From Streptomyces ochraceiscleroticus (GTDB lineage Bacteria > Actinomycetota > Actinomycetes > Streptomycetales > Streptomycetaceae): a stretch of DNA of 64,000 bases. The position numbers and the translations under genes are program-made. The notes beneath the pieces were generated by a model, which worked only from the letters and a program-made list of their open reading frames with translations, ran no database searches and was not told the origin of the DNA. Numbering within the stretch: the stretch's first letter is position 1; the number at the start of each line of letters is the position of its first letter. This document shows positions 44,150 to 51,976 of the stretch, in pieces. The stretch lies in contig NZ_JOAX01000005.1 in NCBI RefSeq assembly GCF_000720485.1, positions 248,001 through 312,000 of the forward strand, written 5' to 3'.

Positions 44150-45248
44150 GCCGCGGCCCCTTTCCTCGTGACGTTCCTCGTGACGTTCCTCGTGACGCGG
44201 TCCAGGACGGTTCGTATCCGGTGGTCAGTTGATCGCCCTTGCGGCGCCACGCCGGCTCCTTCTCGACGTTGTGCAGGGTGATCCCGCGCAGCGTGCGCAC
44301 CAGGCTCGCGTACAGGCCGCCGGCCGGGCGGTTCACCTGCACCCCGGCCGGCTCGTCCATGAAGGGCATGAACTTGTCGGGGAAGCCCGGCATCGTGCAG
44401 GCGATGCAGATGCCGCCGACGTTCGGGCAGCCGCCGATGCCGTTGATCCAGCCGCGCCTGGGCACATTGCACTTCACCACCGGGCCCCAGCAGCCGATCT
44501 TGACCAGGCACCGGTCGGAGTCGAATCCGGCGGCGAAATCGGCCTGTTCGTAGTAGCCGGCCCGGTGGCAGCTCTCGTGCACGGTCTGGCCGAAGAGCCA
44601 GCGCGGGCGGAGGTTCTCGTCGAGCGGGATCATCGGCGCCTGGCCGGTGATCTGATAGAGCAGGTAGACGAAGGTCTCGGAGAGGTTGTCGGGCTGGGTC
44701 GGGCAGCCGGGCACGCACACGATCGGCACGCCGTCCTTCGACGTCCAGTCCCGGCCCAGGTAGTCGGGCAGGCCCATGGCGCCGGTCGGATTGCCCGCCA
44801 TCGCGTGGATGCCGCCGTACGCGGCGCAGGTGCCCGCCGCGACCACGGCCGTGGCGCGGGGCGTGAGCCGGTCCAGCCACTCGGTCGTGGTGATCGGCTG
44901 ACCGGTCGCGGGGTCGTTGCCGAACCCGCTCCAGTACCCCTCCTCCTTGATCGCCTCGTTCGGTACCGACCCCTCGACCACCAGGAGGAACGGGTCCAGC
45001 TCGCCCCGCGCCGCCCGGTGGAACCACTCGAGGAAGTCATCGGCCCCGCGCTCCGGACCGCACTCGAAGTCGAGCATCGGCCAGTGCATCGCCAGCCGCG
45101 GCAGGCCCGGCAGCGCGCCCATGACGATCTCCTCGATGCTCGGCTGCGTCGCGGCCGTCAGCGCGACCGACTCGCCGTCGCAGCCCAGCCCGGCGCTGAG
45201 CCACAGCAGATGGACCAGGGGCTCCTCGGCACGCGGGTCGGCGGTCAC
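44139..45248 (-). CDS. hhyS: [NiFe]-hydrogenase small subunit, group 1h (group 5)
   Basis: 369 residues holding the electron-relay clusters. No Tat signal peptide: it begins directly with VHLLWLSAGLGCDGESVALT, where the usual CxxC of the proximal cluster reads CDGES, as in group 5 enzymes that use three Cys and one Asp. Other ligands are in AAGTCAAYGG, VPGCPTQP, and C-terminal HESCHRAGYYEQADF and CNVPRRGWINGIGGCPNVGG. GTG 45248 overlaps the upstream SIS stop. The last residues are repeats of Thr-Ser-Arg-Gly from a 12-base tandem repeat. Confidence 0.93.
   Translation of the reverse strand: MTADPRAEEPLVHLLWLSAGLGCDGESVALTAATQPSIEEIVMGALPGLPRLAMHWPMLDFECGPERGADDFLEWFHRAARGELDPFLLVVEGSVPNEAIKEEGYWSGFGNDPATGQPITTTEWLDRLTPRATAVVAAGTCAAYGGIHAMAGNPTGAMGLPDYLGRDWTSKDGVPIVCVPGCPTQPDNLSETFVYLLYQITGQAPMIPLDENLRPRWLFGQTVHESCHRAGYYEQADFAAGFDSDRCLVKIGCWGPVVKCNVPRRGWINGIGGCPNVGGICIACTMPGFPDKFMPFMDEPAGVQVNRPAGGLYASLVRTLRGITLHNVEKEPAWRRKGDQLTTGYEPSWTASRGTSRGTSRGKGPRHDR
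44162..44197. repeat. Three perfect copies of a 12-base tandem repeat at the hhyS end
   Basis: TTCCTCGTGACG is repeated three times without change. On the coding strand it encodes Thr-Ser-Arg-Gly units just before the small-subunit stop and just ahead of the large-subunit start. Twelve bases keep the frame, so copy number could vary without harm. Confidence 0.85.
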
Positions 45249-45940
45249 CGGCCACCCCCGCGCCCGGCCCGCAGCGCCTGCTGGATCAGCTCCCACAGCA
45301 CGTGGTACACGGTCGTCTGCGCCTCCTGGATCCGGTGGACCGAGTCGGAGGGAATGACGAACAAGTGCTCCAGGCAGGCGAGTTGGGCCAGTCGACCGCC
45401 GTGATGGCCCGCCAGCGCCACGGTGAGCAGGCCGCGCCGGGCCGCCTCCTCCAACGCCTGGACCACATTGGCGGAACCGCCGCTGGTCGACAGTCCGACG
45501 GCGATGTCGCCCGGCCGCCCGAACGCCGCGAGCTGGCGCGCGAACACCACATCGAACCCCACGTCGTTGGAGAGCGCCGTGACCACGGCGGCGTCGCTGG
45601 TCAAGGACAGTGCGGGCAGTACCACGGCGCCCGCCGCCGGGCCCCCGGGGGGATGCAGGAAGGTGGTGGCCAGGCCCTGCGCGTCCGTACTGGAACCGCC
45701 GTTGCCGAAGGTGAACAGCCGCCCCCCGGCCGCGAACCGCTTCGCCATCGCCGCGGCGCATGCGGCGATCCGGTCGGCGTCCGCCGTGGCGATCTCCCGC
45801 CGGAGCGCGGCGATCCCGGCCGCCTTCTCCCGCGCCGACCGGACCACCTCCTCGGTCAGCGCGCCCGCGTCCTGCTCCGCGGCCCGCCGCTCGTAGAGGA
45901 AGGGGTACAAGTCCCGTACCTCACCCGGCACTTCACTCAT
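45245..45940 (-). CDS. SIS-domain (GmhA-like) protein A of the hydrogenase operon
   Basis: 231 residues, a sugar isomerase fold: LFTFGNGGSSTDAQGLATTF, then GLSTSGGSANVVQAL and IQEAQTTVYHVLWELI. Compared with GmhA (sedoheptulose-7-phosphate isomerase) the phosphate-binding STSG and the final His are kept, but the His/Glu catalytic pair of the first motif is replaced (GLATT). Proteins of this kind recur in group 1h hydrogenase clusters, role unknown. It overlaps both neighbours. Confidence 0.85.
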   Translation of the reverse strand: MSEVPGEVRDLYPFLYERRAAEQDAGALTEEVVRSAREKAAGIAALRREIATADADRIAACAAAMAKRFAAGGRLFTFGNGGSSTDAQGLATTFLHPPGGPAAGAVVLPALSLTSDAAVVTALSNDVGFDVVFARQLAAFGRPGDIAVGLSTSGGSANVVQALEEAARRGLLTVALAGHHGGRLAQLACLEHLFVIPSDSVHRIQEAQTTVYHVLWELIQQALRAGRGGGR

Positions 45941-46751
45941 CGGATGCTCCGGTCGTCACCATGGCGATGGCCTCGCCGCCGTGTACCAGTACGGTGCAGC
46001 CCGCCGCCGCGTCGACGAGGGCCACGCTGATCTCCTGCGGCGGACCGTCGTCGTCCGCCTCGGGGACGGCCAGCGCCAGCCCGTTCGGCAGCAGTTGCCG
46101 TACCCGCATCGGCCGGGCCCGGTCCGCGCACGTGTCGCACGTGCCGTCGTCCCCCGGCGCTTCGAGGAAGACATGCGTCATCTCCCACAGCACGTGGTAG
46201 ACGGTCACCTGTACCTCCTTGACGATCAGCGGATCGGCGCTGCCGACGACCAGCGTGTGGTCCGCCGGGGGCGCGTCCGCCGGGTCGCCGCCGCTGAGAA
46301 CGACGGTGAGCAGGCCCCGCTCCCGGGCCGCCGCCAGCCCCCGGCGCACGTTCGCGCAGCGGCCGTCCGGCGTGAGCGCCAGCGCGATGTCCCCGGCGTC
46401 CGCGAACGCCCGCAACGGGTGGGCGAAGACCTCGGCGAACCCCTCGTCGGACCCGACGCCGCTGAGCGTCGCCGAGTCGTTGCCGAGCGCCAGCGCCGGC
46501 AGCGCCCGCTTGCCCACCACGACCGGATGCATGAACTCGACCGCGACATGGCTCGCATCAGCGCCCGATTCACCGTTGCCGAACACGATCAGCTTCCCGC
46601 CGCGCGCGAACCGCGCGGCCATCTCCCGGCAGACGGCGGCCACGTGCGGTGCCGCCCGGGTCAGGCCGTGTGCGGCGGGCGCGCGGCGCGCGAAGGCCCG
46701 CCGCACCGCCGCCCCGTCGAGTACCGGCACGCCGGTCCCGTTGGCGGACAC
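45933..46751 (-). CDS. SIS-domain protein B with C-terminal HypC-like domain
   Basis: 272 residues. About 1-195 is a GmhA-like SIS domain: FGNGESGADASHVAVEFMH keeps the His/Glu pair, but the second motif is LTPDGRCANV instead of STSGGSANV. From about residue 205 comes a HypC-like OB fold: CDTCADRARPMRVRQLLPNG, ISVALVDAAAGCTVLVHGGE then AIAMV, with an internal Cys where HypC has its N-terminal one. GTG 46751 follows GGGAG and the upstream stop (TGATGTG); ATG 46769 lacks a ribosome site. Carrying iron-group assembly function is an inference. Confidence 0.82.
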   Translation of the reverse strand: MSANGTGVPVLDGAAVRRAFARRAPAAHGLTRAAPHVAAVCREMAARFARGGKLIVFGNGESGADASHVAVEFMHPVVVGKRALPALALGNDSATLSGVGSDEGFAEVFAHPLRAFADAGDIALALTPDGRCANVRRGLAAARERGLLTVVLSGGDPADAPPADHTLVVGSADPLIVKEVQVTVYHVLWEMTHVFLEAPGDDGTCDTCADRARPMRVRQLLPNGLALAVPEADDDGPPQEISVALVDAAAGCTVLVHGGEAIAMVTTGASDE

Positions 46752-46752
46752 A

Positions 46753-48951
46753 TCACTCAACTCCCACATGGAGGACGATCACGCAGGTGTCGTCCTCCGG
46801 ATCGGTATGCAGGACGGACAACAAGGTTTCGAGGTGCTGCTCGGGGGTGCCGTCCGAGCCCTGCCGGGCGGCGGCCAGCAGCAGGTCCTCGCGGTCCCCC
46901 GCACGGTCGGCGCGCCGCTCGACGAGCCCATCGGTGTAGAGGACCACCCGGTCGCCGGTGTGCAGGACGGTGGTCGTCAGGCCGTAACCGGGCTCCAGGG
47001 TGGCGCCCAGCGTGGTCCCGTCCTCGTTGTCCAGCTCCGCCGCCTCGCCGCCCCGGACCAGGACGGGCTGCGGGTGTCCGGCGCGGGCCCAGGTGAGCGT
47101 GCGGCCGTCCGGATCGAAGTGGCCGACGACCGCGGTGGCGGTCATGGAGTCCTCGTGACCGTGGAAGGCCAGGAGGTTCAGGCAGCCCAGGATCTCGGCC
47201 GCGTCGGCGCCGGTGTGCGCGATGCCGAGCAGCGCGTTGCGCAACTGTGCCATCTGCGCCGCCGCGTGCAGGCCGTGCCCGCTCACGTCCCCGATGGCGA
47301 TCAGCACCCGGCCGTCCGGGAGCGGGACCGTCTCGAACCAGTCCCCGCCCACCCGCGCGCAGTTCTCGGCGGGCTGGTACCGGACGGCCACCCGCAGCCC
47401 GGGCAGTGTGGGATGCACCGTGGGCAACAGCGCCAACTGCAGCTCCTCGGCCATCCGCAGTTGCCGGTCCTCCGCCTCGCGCCGGGATGCCGCCAGCTCG
47501 GCCTCCATCCGGCGCACGGCGGAGACGTCCTGGACGACGCCCTGGATCGCGACGAGCCGGCCGCGGCTGTCCCGCACCAGCTCGGCGTTGACGCTCACGT
47601 GCCGCGGCGGATCGGACCCCCGCGTGCGTACCTCGAACCGCACCGGACCGCCGTCCTCGGACAGCGACCGCACGGCCGCGACGACGGCCGGGAGATCGTC
47701 CTCGGCGACGTACTCCGGCAGCGTGTCCAGGGGCAGCGGGCCGTGCGCCGGGTTCAGCCCCAGGACGTCGTACATCCTGCGGGACCATGTGACATCGCCG
47801 GTGACGAGGTTCCACTCCGCCCAGCCCAGGTGGACCAGCCGCTCCGCGTCGTCGATCTGCGCCCGCATACGGGCCTGCTCGTCGTGGAAGCACCAGCTCA
47901 CCAGCAGGCCGCCGCCCACCCGTTGCGCGCGCACGCTCAGCACGGCGGGCCGCAGCGCCCCGCGGAACGGCTCCTCGTACGCGAAGGGCTCGCGGTGCAG
48001 CGGGACACCGGTCTCCAGCACCCGCACATAGGCGTCGAAGATGCCGGAGAGGCCCATTCCGGGGAAGGCGTCGAGCAGCCGGCTGCCGGTGACCTGTTCG
48101 GGCGTCCGCCCCAGCAGCGCGGTGGCGTGCGCGTTGCAGCGGTCGATGGTGAACTCCATGACCCGGCCGAGAGGGCCGCGTACCGGGAAGAGCAACGCGG
48201 CCGGCGCGGGAATGGCGTCGATGACGGCGCCCAGCCAGGCGGCGCGTACGTCGTCGTCCGGCAGCCCGAGCGCCGCGAGCCCGCCCAGCCGCTGCCCGGC
48301 GGCTGCGGTCAGCGCCTCCAGCCGTGCCCGGCCGGGCGCCGGCACTGGCACGGGCCCGGGCCAGATGACGCTGACCACGCACACCACGGCGTGCTCCGCC
48401 GCCGGCTCGCACCTGGGCCGGACCGGGGACGGCGCCTCCGGTGCGTCGCTCCGGGCGGACACCCAGGTGAGCGTGTGCTCCCCGGACTCGTCGTCGAGCC
48501 ACAGGAGCTGGTCCTCCACGGCCATCCGGGCGAGCGGCAGCACGCAGCGCAGCGGGACCTGCGACCAGTCGGTGACCGTCGCGGCCGAAGCGCCGGCGAC
48601 CCCGCTCATCCGGAGCACACCGTCCATGTCCAGCACCGCCAGCAGCACCGCCGTGGCGCCCAGGGGGCGGGCGTGGCCGTAGAGCCTGCGCGCCAGCTCG
48701 GCCGGGCCGCGCGCCGCGGCCAACTCGGCGGTGTCCCGGGGCGGTACGCCACCGAGGCGTACCGTTCCCTCTCTGCTGGGGGCATCACTGCTGCCCGGCC
48801 GGTCCGGGCGCGGCACGTCGCCGGAGGGGCCGAGGAGACCGCGGGCGTAGGCATGGGCCTGCCCTTCGTCGCACCCCAGGCGTTTCGCCAGGAGTTCCTC
48901 GACCCGCGCGAACTGCACCGCATACCCACCCCGTCCGGGAACCAGGAGCAT
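46753..48951 (-). CDS. PAS-SpoIIE (PP2C-type) phosphatase heading the hydrogenase operon
   Basis: About 732 residues. An N-terminal segment of unclear type is followed by a GAF-like part, two PAS domains (AVIDAIPAPAALLFPVRG and LGWAEWNLVTGDVTWSRRMY) and a C-terminal SpoIIE domain with RVGGDWFETVPL, IGDVSGHGLH, RAGHPQPVLV and YTDGLVERR. It would dephosphorylate a STAS-type antagonist in response to a bound ligand. Its stop touches the SIS-B start, so it is probably co-transcribed with the hydrogenase. The start is uncertain: ATG 48951 is used here, with GTG 48918 (better ribosome site, GGTGGG) and ATG 48999 as alternatives. Confidence 0.85.
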   Translation of the reverse strand: MLLVPGRGGYAVQFARVEELLAKRLGCDEGQAHAYARGLLGPSGDVPRPDRPGSSDAPSREGTVRLGGVPPRDTAELAAARGPAELARRLYGHARPLGATAVLLAVLDMDGVLRMSGVAGASAATVTDWSQVPLRCVLPLARMAVEDQLLWLDDESGEHTLTWVSARSDAPEAPSPVRPRCEPAAEHAVVCVVSVIWPGPVPVPAPGRARLEALTAAAGQRLGGLAALGLPDDDVRAAWLGAVIDAIPAPAALLFPVRGPLGRVMEFTIDRCNAHATALLGRTPEQVTGSRLLDAFPGMGLSGIFDAYVRVLETGVPLHREPFAYEEPFRGALRPAVLSVRAQRVGGGLLVSWCFHDEQARMRAQIDDAERLVHLGWAEWNLVTGDVTWSRRMYDVLGLNPAHGPLPLDTLPEYVAEDDLPAVVAAVRSLSEDGGPVRFEVRTRGSDPPRHVSVNAELVRDSRGRLVAIQGVVQDVSAVRRMEAELAASRREAEDRQLRMAEELQLALLPTVHPTLPGLRVAVRYQPAENCARVGGDWFETVPLPDGRVLIAIGDVSGHGLHAAAQMAQLRNALLGIAHTGADAAEILGCLNLLAFHGHEDSMTATAVVGHFDPDGRTLTWARAGHPQPVLVRGGEAAELDNEDGTTLGATLEPGYGLTTTVLHTGDRVVLYTDGLVERRADRAGDREDLLLAAARQGSDGTPEQHLETLLSVLHTDPEDDTCVIVLHVGVE

Positions 48952-49199
48952 CCCTGTTGGAACGCCCCACGACACCCCGTCGTCCCTGCACACCTGCATC
49001 CCCACAGCTCGGAAGCCATGCGTCGGAACGGCCGGTCGGGGGGCACATCTCACAACCGGATATCTATCAACGGTCCGATGGTCACCGTGCGAAGTGATCG
49101 AGGATGTCCGTGGCTTTCGCACCGCTGTGCCAGCGGCAGCGGGATGCGAACGGCGGCTGACAGCAAAAGAGCGGTGTGGAGGCGGTCGTTGACGCCCGT
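48952..49199. promoter_or_regulatory. Upstream region of the hydrogenase operon
   Basis: About 250 bases with no supportable gene. It should hold the promoter of the leftward operon. An A+T-richer stretch around 49050-49080 (ACCGGATATCTATCAACGG) is the likeliest promoter area; no certain -10/-35 pair or palindrome could be assigned. Confidence 0.4.
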
Positions 49200-49217
49200 C
49201 CCTGCTCTGAGGCAGGG
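49200..49217. terminator. Hairpin after the gvpL/F-like gene
   Basis: CCCTGC (49200-49205) pairs with GCAGGG (49212-49217) around a six-base loop, five bases beyond the stop of the GvpL/F gene. A short, modest stem without T-tract; plausible weak terminator. Confidence 0.4.
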
Positions 49218-49221
49218 GTAC

Positions 49222-50070
49222 TCAGCCGGGGATGCCCGGGAAGCCGGGCAGCCGGCCCGGCTCGGTGAAGGAGTACGGGGCCCAGGGGCCGGTGAGCTCG
49301 ATGCGCAGCGCGGGGGTGCGGGCGGCCAGTCCGCCGACCGTCTCGGCGAAGGCGCCGGCCGCCTCCCGCGGTACGAGGTAGGCGCTGTCGAGGAGGTTCC
49401 GGCCGTGCGGATACGGGGCCCGGGCGATGGGGGAGGTCCAGTAGGCGGAGGTGGCGCAGGAAGCGGCGGCACCGGCCGGGCAGGCGTCCTGCGGGGAGTG
49501 CACGCAGGAGCACTCGGCGACGTCCGCCAGCGCGTGGTGGGCCGCGCGGGCCAGCCCGTCCGTGGGCTCGCCGGCGCAGTCCGCCACGGGTCCGGTGCCG
49601 GCGGGCGCGGCGCCGGCCTCCTCGTCCCGGGCGTATGCCTTCACGCCCCACTCCAGCCGCCCGTCCAGCCGCGCGAGCAGCCGTCGGTACAGGTCGGCGC
49701 GGGCGGCGAGCGCGCGGCGCACCTCCTGTACGTCGCGGTGGACCGTGCCGAGACGTGTCGGGAGCACACAGACAGTGGCGGCGGCCTCGTCGACGACTCT
49801 GCGGTGGGCGTCGGCGGTGGCCTGCAGGGACGCGGCGTCGACGGCCGGCTCCCCGGGCGGGCCGCAGGCGCCGGGCGGCTCGGAGGCGCTGCCCGGGGCG
49901 GAGGCCAGCGCGGCCAGCGACCCCTCCACCACCGTGAGGACGGCGGCGCCGCCGACGCCGGTGAGTCCCGGGCGCGGCCGGAAACCTCTGCGGACGATGC
50001 CATAGACATACAGGGGTCCGTGCGGGGAGTCGTCTGGGGGACCTGCCATCGGACGCGTGGTCACCGCCAC
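49222..50070 (-). CDS. GvpL/GvpF-family gas vesicle protein, orphan
   Basis: 282 residues with family features: PLYVYGIVRRG at the start, CVLPTRLGTVHRDVQEVRRA, LLARLDGRLEWGVKAYA and the end segment ALRIELTGPWAPYSFTEPG. GvpF/L proteins help nucleate gas vesicles, but no gvpA or other gvp gene is in the window. A central Cys-containing insert (ADCAGE, ECSCVHSPQDACPAG) is unusual and could bind metal. GTG 50070 has GGAGAGG upstream. It may be a stress-responsive relic or work in another complex. Confidence 0.85.
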   Translation of the reverse strand: MAVTTRPMAGPPDDSPHGPLYVYGIVRRGFRPRPGLTGVGGAAVLTVVEGSLAALASAPGSASEPPGACGPPGEPAVDAASLQATADAHRRVVDEAAATVCVLPTRLGTVHRDVQEVRRALAARADLYRRLLARLDGRLEWGVKAYARDEEAGAAPAGTGPVADCAGEPTDGLARAAHHALADVAECSCVHSPQDACPAGAAASCATSAYWTSPIARAPYPHGRNLLDSAYLVPREAAGAFAETVGGLAARTPALRIELTGPWAPYSFTEPGRLPGFPGIPG

Positions 50071-50303
50071 TGTCCTCTCCTTCTCCGGCCTGAGTTCGTG
50101 CGCTCCTGCGTTCGATTTCCTGGCTGAACGGGTACCGGGGTCCCGGCCCGGCAAACCCGGCCCATGGCGCGAGGGCGCGGTCCGACCGAGGACGGACTAG
50201 CCTGCAAAGAGGAACCTTCCGCGCAAAAGGGGGTAGCCGGACAACAGGGATCAGGGGGACGGGGGAGCGGCGGGAGCCGAGCGAGCCGAGGGAGGCGGCA
50301 GGC

Positions 50304-50891
50304 ATGCAGCACATCGGCGGACGTTGGCGGTGGCGGCGGGGTCCGCTGCGCCGCCGCTGGGACGTGGTGGACGCCTGGCTCGGACTGGTGACGGCCCTGG
50401 CACTGCTCCTGGGAGTACCGGTCGTCGGCTTCTCCGTCGGCCTCGCCACCTACGGCTCGCAGCGCGTGGAACGCGCCGAACAGCTCGCGGAGCGCCAGGC
50501 GTTGACCGGCCGCCTGACGGAGTCCGTGCCCTCCGACCCGTCCGCCACCGGTTTCACCGCCGGGGCCGGCCAGGTGCCCGCCCAGGCCCGCTGGACCGGG
50601 CCCGACGGCCGGCGGCACACCACGACGGTGCAGGTCGACCCCGGTACGCGCAAAGGCGCCGCGGTCACGGTCTGGGCCGACCCCGAAGGGCGGCCCGCAC
50701 AGCCGCCCATGACCACCGCGCAGGCGGCCGACGACGGCGTCGCCGCCGGCCTCGGTACCGGCATGGCCCTCGGCCTGCTGGTCCTGCTCGTCCGCTGGAC
50801 CGGCCGCCGCTACCTGGACCACGTACGCCTCGCGGGCTGGGAGCGCGAATGGGCCCAGATAGGGCCGCGGTGGGGGCGGCACCACATCTGA
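50304..50891 (+). CDS. Rv1733c-like membrane protein
   Basis: 195 residues with two transmembrane helices (about 25-48, VTALALLLGVPVVGFSVGLA, and about 150-168, GTGMALGLLVLLVRWTG) flanking an extracytoplasmic domain (TGPDGRRHTTTVQVDPG, GAAVTVWADPEGRP). This is the layout of mycobacterial Rv1733c-type proteins, a dormancy-linked family of unknown function. GGAGG lies about nine bases before ATG 50304. Confidence 0.8.
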   Translation: MQHIGGRWRWRRGPLRRRWDVVDAWLGLVTALALLLGVPVVGFSVGLATYGSQRVERAEQLAERQALTGRLTESVPSDPSATGFTAGAGQVPAQARWTGPDGRRHTTTVQVDPGTRKGAAVTVWADPEGRPAQPPMTTAQAADDGVAAGLGTGMALGLLVLLVRWTGRRYLDHVRLAGWEREWAQIGPRWGRHHI

Positions 50892-50940
50892 GCGGCGGCC
50901 CGGCTCTGGACGCACTAGCGCCCGGCTCTGGCCTGCGCCC

Positions 50941-50968
50941 CCATTCTCTGACTAAAGTCAGAGAATGG
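50941..50968. promoter_or_regulatory. MarR-type operator covering its own gene's start codon
   Basis: Perfect 13-base arms CCATTCTCTGACT and AGTCAGAGAATGG around AA. The start ATG of the MarR-GNAT gene (50965) is inside the right arm. TAAAGT (50953-50958) at the centre is a good -10 placed seven bases before that ATG, which suggests a leaderless transcript that the bound repressor would block completely. Confidence 0.75.
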
Positions 50969-51882
50969 TTCACGGCAGGGCTGCGGACGCGGCACAGATC
51001 GACCAGGTGCGCCGGTTCAACCGCACCGTCACCGAACGCGTGGGCGTGCTTCACGACCACTACCTGGGCCGCGACCGGCCCATCGGCGAGGCCCGGCTGC
51101 TCTGGGAGATCGGCGAGCGGGGCCAGGACGTCCGCCGGCTGCGCGAGCGCCTCGGGCTCGACTCCGGATACGTCAGCCGGCTGCTGCGCTCCCTGGAGGC
51201 CGAGGGCCTGGTGAGCGTGGAGCCGCAGCCCCGGGACAGGCGCGTGCGCACCGCCCGGCTGACCGCGGCGGGCCGCGCGGAGCGCGCCGTCCTCGACGGC
51301 CGCAGCAACGAGCTGGCCGGCTCCCTGCTGGCGCCGCTCAACGCCGCGCAGCGTGACCGGCTGGTCGCCGCCATGGCCGAGGTCGACCGGCTGCTGACCG
51401 CCGCGACGGTCACGCTGGACGCCGTCGACCCGGACCACCCCGACGCCCGGCACTGCCTGCGGTCCTACTCCGCCGAGCTGCAGAAGCGCTTCGAGACCGG
51501 CTTCGACGCCGCACTGAGCCTGCTGCCCGACCCGGGCGAACTCCGCCCGCCGCACGGCCTGTTCCTGGTCGCCCGGCTGCACGGCGAACCGGTCGGCTGC
51601 GCAGGCCTGAAGCTGCCGCCCGGCGCCCCGGCCGAGATCAAACGCATGTGGGTCGCGCCGCACGCCCGGCGCCTCGGCCTCGGCCGCCGGTTCCTCGCCG
51701 AACTGGAGGAGCGGGCCGCCCGGCACGGGCGAGACGTACTGCGCCTGGACACCAACAAGGCGCTCGACGCGGCGCTCGGACTGTACCGCTCCTTCGGCTT
51801 CCAGGAGGTCGCCGCTTTCAACGACGAGCCGTACGCACACCACTGGTTCGAGAAAAGGATCACCGGGCCGCTGCAGGAGTGA
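50965..51882 (+). CDS. MarR-family regulator fused to GNAT acetyltransferase
   Basis: 305 residues: a MarR winged helix (about 1-145; EARLLWEIGERGQDVRRLRE, LDSGYVSRLLRSLEAEGLV) and a C-terminal GNAT domain (about 160-300; EIKRMWVAPHARRLGLGRRF, LRLDTNKALDAALGLYRSFG). Such two-domain proteins repress their own gene and acetylate a small molecule, often a toxin. No ribosome site precedes ATG 50965; a leaderless mRNA is likely. The palindrome over the start points to autoregulation. Confidence 0.88.
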   Translation: MVHGRAADAAQIDQVRRFNRTVTERVGVLHDHYLGRDRPIGEARLLWEIGERGQDVRRLRERLGLDSGYVSRLLRSLEAEGLVSVEPQPRDRRVRTARLTAAGRAERAVLDGRSNELAGSLLAPLNAAQRDRLVAAMAEVDRLLTAATVTLDAVDPDHPDARHCLRSYSAELQKRFETGFDAALSLLPDPGELRPPHGLFLVARLHGEPVGCAGLKLPPGAPAEIKRMWVAPHARRLGLGRRFLAELEERAARHGRDVLRLDTNKALDAALGLYRSFGFQEVAAFNDEPYAHHWFEKRITGPLQE

Positions 51883-51976
51883 CGCCGGGGGTGACACCGG
51901 CCCGGCGGGCACGGCCCACCGCACGCCCCCTCGCTATCCTGGAAACGGCGCGCTGACGCTCCAGTCCGGTGGTGAC

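Noticed and set aside
49082..50449. 455-codon minus-strand frame across the GvpL/F gene
   Set aside because: Alternate frame of the GvpL/F gene; its end (ATDILDHFAR) gave no recognisable family, so no transposase or other gene is called at 49082-49221.
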